64,000 bases of DNA from Volvox africanus (lineage: Eukaryota > Chlorophyta > Chlorophyceae > Chlamydomonadales > Volvocaceae), in NCBI GenBank assembly GCA_030268105.1, contig BSDZ01000079.1, positions 4,446,001 to 4,510,000 of the forward strand. The letters run 5' to 3'. Every line of letters begins with the position of its first letter. Position 1 is the stretch's first letter. The position numbers were made by a program, and so were the translations under genes. This document shows, piece after piece, positions 29,347-39,072 of the stretch. The notes under the pieces were generated by a model, which made no database searches, had not been told where the DNA came from, and was given only the letters and a program-made list of their open reading frames with translations.

Positions 29347-30107
29347 CCGGTCTCGCCGTTCTCACCGTCTCCTAGCCAAACACTTCCTGTCCTACTAAAC
29401 TAAATAAGAGTTCTTAGTTAGGATGTTTGAGATGGTATGACGTAACGGTACACGGGTCTAGGTTGGCTGTGGCAGCGATCGGATGGGACATCTGCGGGCG
29501 GACTGTGTGTGCGCCCGAGAGGCGCGCGTCGCGTCGCGTCGTCATCTTCAGGGTATTAATACAATCGAGAGGATAAAATTTTGTTGCTGTGCATCACTCT
29601 CAGCTACAGCATTCATTTACTTGGTTGACATAAAATAAATAAATGTTCTTTTATTACGGCGTCCGCAGAATGATGGTTTGATGAGAGATTGTCGCCTGTT
29701 ATATATATGATGGGTGGATGAAGGGCTGAAGAGGAAGAAATTGATTGACGCAGTTGTGCCTTTGTTAAAGGAATTTGATTTTCGTGATTCTTCCTGTGTT
29801 TCTATTTCACGAGAAGGAAAAGTCGTCCAAGGAATTGATTATGCGATCGACCGGCCTGTGGGTCGACAGCAAAAGAACAGACAACTTCGATTTGTACTCT
29901 ACAATTATTGGATAAGTATTCTTTGATTATGGAAGAATTAGAGGCAGGAAGGCATAACTTGCGAGAACTACGTAGACGGATCGCGGAATTTAGTTTATGG
30001 TCTAGTGACGTTCAGCGACTTGAGAAAGGCTGCCTGCCAGGGACGTCCAGGGATTTCCCGTTCTCTCGGAACGTCCAGGGTTTCCGTTATGAACGCGCAA
30101 TAATATA

Positions 30108-30138
30108 TTTGCCGGCGCATCCAAACTGCGCCGGCAAA
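30108..30138. repeat. perfect 12-bp hairpin
   Basis: tttgccggcgca, a 7-nt loop tccaaac, then the exact complement tgcgccggcaaa, inside an AT-rich stretch. Confidence 0.9.
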
Positions 30139-30957
30139 ATTCGTTGGCCAGGTTTCCCGCCAAAAACGATGAGCGGGGATCTCAACTTATTAGAAACAGG
30201 AGGGATATCGAATCATATCGTTGCACCATTTTTCAGCGTTTCACCGTTTCACCGTTTTTGACTAATGGAAATGTTGTGAGGAGGTGCCTCTTCAAAGTTC
30301 AGCGGCGTGTTCGGTGCCGCTCTCTATGTTGGGCCGTTAAAATTGAAAGTTACTCGGAAAGGTCCCAAAGACATATTCGCATCCTGTTGAATCCTTGTTG
30401 TAGCGTGATGTCCCGTCATTTAAATGTTCGCCCGGATATTTACTACCGGCTTCGCTTGTATGCTTCTGGCTTTTTCGTTACCCCTGTTAACACGGGTGCA
30501 TGAAGTTGTACTTTAAAGGTCCATCATTGTTAGTTGAGTCCTTGTAGTTAGATTTTCGCGCATTATCAACATGCTGGCTTGCCGTAAACTTCTGCGATGT
30601 GGGACCAACGGACAAGCGTTTCTTAGCCCTAACGACGACGATTCGTCCTGTAAAATCACCCTTGGACGTCCTGTAGCTTTCTTAACCTGAACGGAGCAGA
30701 TAAGACATCGACACGCATGATCGATATTTAGGTTGAAGATGGTCGGTCAGCACTACATCCCATTGGTCAGGTCCATCAGCCTAATTTGGATGCATTAGGA
30801 CAGAGTTATGGGAAGTAATGCAGTCTGGGAATGCGTGCTCACAAAGCCCTTGAGGCTAGCATCCTTGTTCACGAGCTGGACATCCAATTTGGTCTCACCG
30901 ACGCCTTCTGCAACCCATTTCCCATCATCTTGCGCCACGCCCTCCTACCTCGCTGCT

Positions 30958-31057
30958 GATCATGGCACATGCAAAGCGATCATGGCACATGCAAGGCGAT
31001 CATGGCACATGCAAAGCGATCATGGCACATGCAAAGCGATCATGGCACATGCAAAGC
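30958..31057. repeat. 20-bp tandem repeat, five copies
   Basis: Unit gatcatggcacatgcaaagc is repeated five times with a single A/G change in copy 2. It is open in all frames because the repeat has no stop, which creates spurious reading frames. Confidence 0.97.
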
Positions 31058-31479
31058 GGTCAAACCGCAGCTGCAAACACAGGGGTAGCAAGCAGGGGAA
31101 CCTGCATCCTCTACACCTTCCAACGACCACCGGAGGCAATCCACGCAGCCAGGTGCCCGACAGCTCCGTGCAAACACCAATTCAGTGCGACGGGGAAATC
31201 CTTCCTGCCTTCGTATCAACTACTCAGCTTCCACCGCTGGTTCTGGCCCCTGTTGTCCAGGACATGTGGAGCAGAAACCACCTCGTGCACCGGGCCACCA
31301 GGTAGCGCCTCCGGTGGCGGCACTCTCTAGGGTCGCCTTGTATCTAGGGTCTAGGGTCGCCTTGTATCCATCGTCGGCGTATCCGGCGAAAGCTCGGAGC
31401 TTCGGGAACAGCCGATGTCCCTGGTTCGGTGGTTCGGTGGTTCGGCATCCAGTAGTGCTGGCGCGACGTCAGCCGCTGC

Positions 31480-32253
31480 GTGCGGCTTGGCAGCCCGTGT
31501 CCATGCCCCTTCTGGCCCCGCAGCCGCGGCCGCTCACTGGGCCACCGCTCTTGGGGAAGGAAGGTCAAGCAAGAGGCGGAGGATGGGAAGGCGTGTCGGC
31601 CGGCGAGAGTGTTCGCGGAGGCAACTGAGCAGATGCATGATCTGGAACCATGCGGTAGCGGCAATGGAGAGGCCTTGCCTTCATGGAGCAGAGAGGCTGT
31701 GGGGCGGCTGTGGGGGTCCGGGGCTGACGAGTGCAATCGGGTGGTGGTTTGAAAGGAGCTGCTGCGGCAGCAGGCCCCACCGGTGGCTGAGAAGGCAGTG
31801 GACGCCGAGGAAAGGAGGGATCGACGGTCAGATGGTGGCCGGGGCGTCATGGATTTTTCAAATTTTGAGGAGGGTGGGGCTGGCGAGGCGATGGCAGCTG
31901 CACCACCAGTTAAGGACCAGTGGGTGCTGAGGCGCAGGAGGAGCGTGGCATTATGGAAGCTAGAGGTGAATGGAACACGGCGGTGAAGCCGGAGCCGGTG
32001 CCAGGCAGTGCCGCCGGCCTTGTTGAGGTCGACGAGCAGCTGGTGGGAAAGGTGAGGCGGAGGGAGGAGCAGGGGGAGGAGCAAGGAGAGGAGCAGCAGC
32101 AGCAGGTGCATAGCGCGGACGAGGAGGCAGAGGAGCTAGAGGACGGGGAAAACGAGGGAAAGCACAAGGCCGAGCACGAGGGGGTAGATGACGATGAGGA
32201 GGAGGGCGAAGGGGAGGAGGAGCATGTGGAGGACTTAACATCGGGTGTGGTAA
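31480..32253 (+). pseudogene. possible decayed or mis-assembled coding region, Glu-rich
   Basis: In one plus frame the sequence runs through KVKQEAEDGKACRPARVF and MHDLEPCGSGNGEALPSW, meets a TGA at about 31752, then continues through AEKAVDAEERRDRRSDGGRG and MDFSNFEEGGAGEA. At about 31920 the protein-like composition moves to another frame (AVKPEPVPGSAAGLVEVDEQ, then a long Glu/Asp-rich acidic stretch) and ends at a good donor, gtaagg, near 32250. One stop and one frame change within an otherwise coherent acidic sequence suggest a degraded gene, sequence errors or missed small introns. The opposite strand is also open here, so coding is not certain and no function is assigned. Confidence 0.28.
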
Positions 32254-32380
32254 GGGGAGGAGGGGTTTGCGGCCTGTTTCTATGGAGTCAGGTAGTCAGC
32301 GAAGTGAAAAGGGTAGCTGGTGATAAATGTCTCCGTCTCTCCAACACTTCCTGTTCATGCGGCTTCGATGAGAAGATGAG

Positions 32381-32432
32381 GGATAGGAGACGTGTGACCC
32401 GAGTCCCTACTCGGGTCCCACGTCTCCTATCC
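32381..32432. repeat. long hairpin with 24-bp arms
   Basis: ggataggagacgtgtgaccc plus gagt forms the left arm; a 4-nt loop ccct; the right arm ends cacgtctcctatcc. Only one of 24 pairs mismatches (T/C). It could fold as a small-RNA precursor-like stem or represent paired ends of a tiny element. Confidence 0.93.
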
Positions 32433-32897
32433 GCCCGACCCGGCCTAAACTCGCGGAACCAGTGCGCACGAAGGCGTGGTGTTACGTAATCTTCAAACCC
32501 ATTATCAACGGAAGCCGCGATCCGGGATCCGGAATCCGAGATCTGCGATCTGGGATCATCTTCACTTTGGACCATGAGATTCTCCCAACACAGGACCAAT
32601 CGACTAACCAGTGACCCCGGTTGCTCCCCTTCCTGCCGGCAGACCGCCGACCGGGGTCCTTGCCTTCTACGGCAACTGCAGTCCCAGGCGCACGTTTCTC
32701 GACGTCGCGTTCGGCATCAGGTGCCTGGTCTGGCCGGTAGCATGCCGTCATGGGGCGAAAGTCACCAAAGCGGCAGCGGTGGGAGCGGTGGGAGCGGGAA
32801 CGCGGTCAGCACAACAGGTGCTGCATTTCCGTACGGGGCTATCGACCCCTCCCCACTGCCGCCACTACCGCCGCCACTGCAGTGACAGGAGGCTGGG

Positions 32898-34246
32898 ATG
32901 CCGGTGGACCCGCATCCGACCTCCTCTATCGTCACAGCTTCAGTCGCCGCGGCGGCCGCAGGTACCTGCTACCTGCCAGACGCGCCCCTGAGCTACAAGC
33001 GCCGCCTTACTCTGTGGATGCTGTCGCGGGATGTGTTTTGTCTGCGCCTGGACCGTAAGACCACCTGGCAGGCCCTCCTAAGCTGGGCGATGACAGTAAA
33101 CGTCGGTCTATACGAGGTGCAGATGCGGGCCACGGTCCCCGGTGCCCAAGAGTACGTTGGGAAGGGCAGCCCGCATAGCCAGGCCGCAGTGTCGTGGATG
33201 TTGGGCGGCCTAGGGACGTGGATGCGGCAGGTTGGGGCTAGGGCAGGTGATGGGGTTGAGGTGCAGACATCAGGTTGAGACCACAAGACGGAGATTTGAG
33301 CTTCAGCTTCGTCCTCATCCCTTGTGAGGAGTTCGAGGCGAGGCGAGGAAGTAGCAGCGGCGGCGGCGGCGGTGCAACCAACGCCGCCACCGCAACAAGC
33401 AGCTGTCGCCCAGGTTGCCAAGCCAGCGAAGCAACATGACCTCATGATGGCAAACATGTCCATGATGGGTAGGAAGCGGTCCGGGTGGGCGACCTCCTGA
33501 CGAGGACGTTCAGGAGGGGGCGGCAGCCGTAACCACAATGATGAAGAAGCCGGCGATTTTGCGGGGATGCTTGCGGTTGGCGCCTAGCCGCCTGTGGCAG
33601 TGGATGCCCCCATGGCGGCGGGCACTGGCGTTGCTTCCTCCCTGTGGCGGCAAGCCCACTGATCAGTGCGGCACTAACCGGTGCAGCATCCCGCGGTGCT
33701 GGCGGAGCCACCGACGCCGCCGCCGCCACCACCGCCACCGCCACCGACGCCGGCTGCCAGGATCAATTTGCACGGCGCGTACATGGCGGAGATAGATGGA
33801 CGGGGACGCAGTGCAGGCGGCGTGTGAGTTTTGACGTGGCGGTATTTCCCCGGGATAATTGTGACCACGACGCGGTATCACCGGCCGTTACTGTTAGTGA
33901 ACACCGGGCCGGGAGCGGCAGTAGCAATCCAAAGATTGGCAATGGAAGGAGCAGGGTCAGTAACAACAACGACCGCAACAACGACAACAACCGCAACGAA
34001 ATTAGTTGCAATGACGATGTTAACGGTTATCCTGAGAGGCTTCGCGGCAGGAAAGCGGACGACGGCGGACGTGGCGGAGGCAGTTTGACACCAGCGACGG
34101 CTCCAGCTGATCGACCCGTGGGTCAGGGATGGACAATCAAATTCAAGGACCACATGGATGCGTTGCTTTCGACGCTGCAATCATGCTTAAAGGGGCCGTA
34201 TGCTGGGGGAGCTGAGGGACAGCCAGACAGGCGGCGGGATAGGTGA
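32898..34246 (+). other. candidate hypothetical coding segments
   Basis: Two plus-strand frames are worth recording. 32898-33278 contains PLSYKRRLTLWMLSRDVFCL and LLSWAMTVNVGLYEVQMRAT with a natural-looking composition. 33644-34246 contains an Asn-rich middle and ends with DRPVGQGWTIKFKDHMDALL. Neither starts in a convincing context nor matches a family I know; joining them would need unproven introns. They may belong to the same degraded unit as 31480-32253. Confidence 0.22.
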
Positions 34247-34801
34247 CCTGACCACCCCGCGCCAGAGGCCTGACCAGCTTGGGAGCGAGGGGGGAAGAGG
34301 GGGGCCCTCGAAGTGAAGGTTTTGGAAACCCGAAGGCATATCGCAGTGCGGAATTTCTTCCACCATAATGGGTTTCGTTGCGTTGTCCACTCCAGATAAT
34401 CTGAGCAAATCATTGGGTTGGAGAAGTGTACGGCAAAGACAGTGTGCGGTTGGGCGGCAGTTGCAGAAAGAGTAGTTGAGGAGGGGTAGGAAATGAGGCG
34501 CTAATTGGGCGGGGAGGGGGAGGACAGCACTTAGGGACTAGGGGGGGAGCTAAGAGGGGGAGAGGTCAATCTAAGTTCGTTTGGTGATACACAGCTCACA
34601 ACGCAAGGGTTAACCCTCAAGTACTTATGTACGACTCGACATTGCTTTTGTTGTTGATGATGATGATGATGAACACGTTAACCGTAATCTACAAATCGAT
34701 GTACGGCAATATTCCCGGTTTACATACCAACACACAGTATTCTGGCTTGATGGGGACAAACGCTGAAGCTCAGGCCGCCTGCCGTACGAGCTTTAATTGA
34801 G

Positions 34802-34882
34802 AATATATATATATATATATACATATATATAACCCTATATATATGTGTGTATGTGTATGTGTGTATATATATATATATATAT
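34802..34882. repeat. TA/TG dinucleotide microsatellite
   Basis: Alternating AT and GT dinucleotides in the spacer downstream of the dehydrogenase. Confidence 0.95.
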
Positions 34883-35889
34883 CGGCGACTTGAAGAAGGT
34901 GATAACGGCGTGGCGCTAACGCACTGCAAGGTTGGTTTGGCGGTTGCCACTATCGGGGATAACGCTCCATGTCGAGAGTTACAGTTTCTATATGGCTACC
35001 GACGTGGGATGGACGAGCGTTATGGAATGGGATAACGGAAATTTGCGGCGGCAGCTGTCACCCCTCGAGATATCTTTGGCCCCTGAACAATCTGCGGTGA
35101 TTGGTTGGTGGTTTGGTTAATATTACCTTGATGAATGTAACGGAATCGGTTCAATGCGATTCGTTTGTTCGTTCTTTTGATATTACATGACAGACCGACA
35201 TGCTGTATGTTGTCACGACAAAATATCATATCAGCCAGCTGTCGTACAAAGACGAACAGATTAGGAAGGCGACCATGGGTCTATGCAGTTTCTTTTCCCT
35301 CCCTGGACTTACCCCCGTACCCCCGTACACATACACTAGACATGCACTCTCGGCTCAGCTTTCATATCCATAATTGTCGAAACCCTAAGACACTCACATT
35401 AGCTAGCTAGGTAGATAGATAGAATGATAGATAGATAGGAAAGCATAAATCGCGGGAGAGTCCATGATGGTACGTTCATAAGGCCCCCATGCGGCCCCTC
35501 CCGGGTGACGTAAACCAGCACTTACTTAAAGCTTACATAAATAAGGAAAATCGGTTGATGCTTCCAGATGCGCATTTGCAAGCATCATAACATAATCATC
35601 CTGTACATTACCTCCTACCCCTTCCCCTCGCCCTACTTGCTGTTCTGCATCCATGCATCCACCCATCCATCCATGCACCCATCGTCTGTTTGTCTGTCCG
35701 CCTGCCTCACAGCGCCGTTTGCAAAATCATCCCTACGCACTTTGCTCGTCTAGAGGACAGACAGAGAACTAATCGACGAGGGGTCCTGGCCTTGCGCCCA
35801 TTATTATTATTCCGGGTATTTGTGTGTGTTTATGTGTTTATGTGATAATATGCCGGAGAAAGGAGGGGCTCTGGGTAGCCAAAACACAC

Positions 35890-35894
35890 TTACA
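35890..35894 (-). promoter_or_regulatory. TGTAA poly(A) signal of the dehydrogenase
   Basis: TTACA on plus equals TGTAA in the sense strand, about 80 bp after the stop codon. Confidence 0.55.
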
Positions 35895-35971
35895 GGAAAG
35901 GGAGCATCGACAGCAGAAGATGGATTTCATTTTGGCGGTAATCGGGGGAAGATCTTCATCGCAGGAAGGCC

Positions 35972-38900
35972 TTATGCCGCACCCACACGGTCCAAACCCG
36001 GCAGCTTTTCACGGGGTGCAGCCCCAGCTTTTACTTCTGCGATACCGCATGCGACGGGGGCGGCGCCGGCAGAGATGACCTTGAGGTCCTCCGCCGGCCA
36101 CTTGGAAGTCACGGTCTTCGTTTGCGTGTAAAACTGCACACCCGCGCGGCCGTACATGTGCAGATCCCCTGGAGTTGAGCACAGACAGGAATATTGGCCG
36201 TGTCCGTGTATGTGTATGGGGGCATGGCGGGCGGGCAGAGGGGGAGGGGGAAGGTATATACGGGGTGGTAGTTGAGGCTGCGGCGGCGGCGGGGAGAGAC
36301 AAACCGATTTTCAACGCTTAAGGGAATAACAGATATGCGAAACGGATACAGCGCGAGTTTAGGAAACCCGAACTGTCTTCTCCATCTTTTTATATCCTTT
36401 CAGCGTTTCTTAACAGTACGGCATTTCGCCCCCGTGTTGTCTACTCGTACGGAAGTACGAACACATCAGCCCTCTTGCAGCCCTGAAGCAATTGCCTTGT
36501 GCCGCACAAAGCACATAATCATGCAGACATACAGACAAACAAACAAACAGACAGGTAGAAAAACAGAAAGACACGCATGCTAACACCAACGAACCTGCAA
36601 AGGAGCCCCGCCAACCGCTGAAGGAGAAGAAGGGCAGCGGCACGGGGATGGGAACGTTGATGCCCACCATTCCCACATCCACCTCAGACTAGCGGTTGAC
36701 GGTTGGCAGTTGATAGTTGATATGCGGGGAAGACAGTCGGAAGCCCCGGTACACGTATGCCAACGGGGTGAAAGGGAGTCAGGAGTACGACAACAACACC
36801 GACAAGGCGGGTTCTCGGTTGACAAGGACTGGCATATCGGACCGACTGGTTTAGAATGAAAATACTTACAATTAGTTCAAAAAAGTGCTTTGGACGAAAA
36901 AGGACATTGAGAGGCAATAAGGAGGGAGGGGGGAGGGGGGACGGGGAAAGGGGGAACCTATAAGTAAAACACCAACCTGGAATTTGCGCGCTGCCGCACC
37001 ACTGCGTGTGAAGATGGCGGTGCCGTTGCCGTGCTCGTTGCCATTGACAATCTGTAGAGCCTCGTCAAGAGAGGAGGCCTGGAGAGATGGACGAGCAGGA
37101 CAGGAGGCAGAGAAAAACCCAAAACGTGGTTTCCGTTTCCCCCTCTCTGTGTGTGTGGGCAGTTGCTGCTGTCCTCGATTTCTAAAAGAATGCTCCGAAT
37201 CCCCCGGGCCGTACGGTGAAGCCGCTTCGCCTCACCGCATACGTGTCCTTTCTTCCCCCATCCCCTTACCCCCCCTTTGCCCCCCACCTCAACCTCCACC
37301 ACGGCAAACCCAAACAGCGGCCCTCACCCGCCCCTCGGCACCAACAAAACACTCCACATGTGTGTGGCCTCACTGCCGACCTCTCACCTCCAGGCAACTG
37401 AGTACCGGCCCGAAGATCTCCTCCCTGTAGCACTCCATGTTGGGGGTAACCCCCGCGAGGACCGTAGGGCCCAGGAAATTGCCCCGCTCGTACCCGGGTA
37501 CGACAACCCCCCGACCATCAAGCAGCACCCGCGCCCCTGCCGCGGCCCCGCTGGCAATCAGCCTCTCCGCCCGGGCCTTCGCCTGCAGGTCAAGGGGCGA
37601 GAACGTGGATGACAAACACACGACGTGGTGTTTGGCGAGGAGGTTGGGATTTTGGGATTTGCCGAACGAGAACGCGAACCACAGGTGTGAGTTATCTGTT
37701 AGCGTACAAAAGCAACCACTGTAAGGCCCTTCCCATCCACCTTTAACGTCTAGAGCCAAGCTTTCGCAACTTCCAAACATCCATAACACCTTCCCACCTT
37801 CCCCTCCGCTCAGTTAATGCTCTCCCCCTCTCTGGCCACGTCCTAGGATGCCGCCTCCCCCCTCCCCCCTCCCCCTTATTGCCGTCCGCCCGAAGGGGCC
37901 CAAGGCCGTACCCGATATACACACACACACACATGCACACACACACACACGCCACCCGCACCGCACCTCGGGACTGATCAGGGGTCCGACGTCTGCGTCC
38001 TTCTCCCACCCCGCATTCAGTCTGAGGCTGCGCGCCGCCGCCAGTAGTGGTTCGCTCCACCTGTCCGTCAGTCCGCCCACGAAGATGGCGGCGGAGATGG
38101 CCATGCAGCGCTGACCCGCGGCCCCGAAGGCGGCACCTGGGGAACCACCATACACACACATACATACATACACATACACACATTCAGACACAGACGAAGG
38201 CGCAGAGGGGCACTTCCCAAACCACTGCGGCCAGGCTGCTCATTCCATTTCCACAGCTTCCCTGGCTAACCCAACCCTACCCTACCCAGCCCACCGTCCC
38301 CGGCTACTCAGCCCTCTGCCCCTCCCCAATCCGCACCTGCGAGAGCCTTTACGGTGGAGTCCACATCTGCGTCCGGCATCACCACCGCGTGGTTCTTGGC
38401 GCCCAAATTGGCTTGCACTCGCTTGCCGGCGGCGCAACCCCTGGAGTAGATGTACCGGCCCGCGGTGTCGGAGCCAACGAAGGACAGCGCCTTGATGGCT
38501 GGGTCGTCGCACATCCAGTTGACCACGTCGCGGCTGCCGTGCACGATGTTCAACACCCCCCTAGAGTTGGCAGTTGAGAGTTGCGAGAGCAGAGGCGAAT
38601 GCGGGAGCGGGAATGGGAGAAGGCACTGAGTAATGGTGCGGGGTGGGGTCGGGGTTCGGAAGAGGTTGGCGGTGCATTTGAATGGATGTATGTGGGGGCG
38701 GGGAAGGGTAGGGTATGGTAGGGGAAGATGAATAAAAGAGACATGATACCGCCATAGACGCAGCTGTAAAGTTTGAATATGACTAACCGCGATGGTGGAG
38801 GACGACGTCTTGGTCCGAGTGAGGGCGTTTTGAAAAGGTGGAGACAGGGAAGCGGGACTGCTTTCTTTCCTCCGTTTCCCCCCTCCCCAGCCCCACCCAA

Positions 38901-39039
38901 AAGGGGGGAGAAGGTGGATTCGTCTTTCCCTTCTTCCCCTTCCCGAAGCTCTAACCCGAACACCGCCTGCCTTCCCTGCCTCTTTCCCCCTTCCCCCCCC
39001 TTCGTGTCTCTCCCTCTCTCTGTGTCCCTCTCTCCCCCC

Positions 39040-39072
<33 letters not shown>

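Larger units (their letters stand above)
29347..35971. other. repeat-rich spacer with broken reading frames
   Basis: No intact gene was recognised between the wax synthase-like gene and the dehydrogenase. The left part (29600-30600) is noticeably AT-richer and has two consecutive plus-strand frames (29714-29926, then 29908-30261) that look like one sequence broken by a frame change. The right part (31480-34250) has GC-rich frames with protein-like composition but internal stops and shifts. Hairpins, a 20-bp tandem array and microsatellites are listed separately. Confidence 0.5.

Noticed and set aside
30808..31330. Plus-strand frames with repeated His-Gly-Thr-Cys-Lys or Met-Ala-His-Ala-Lys
   Set aside because: Produced by the 20-bp tandem repeat.
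31344..32111. 255-codon minus-strand frame
   Set aside because: Leu/Ser/Pro-rich mirror of a purine-rich plus strand; no motif and the plus frame has more natural composition.
33644..34246. 200-codon plus-strand frame as a complete gene
   Set aside because: No start context or family signature; kept only as a low-confidence hypothetical segment.
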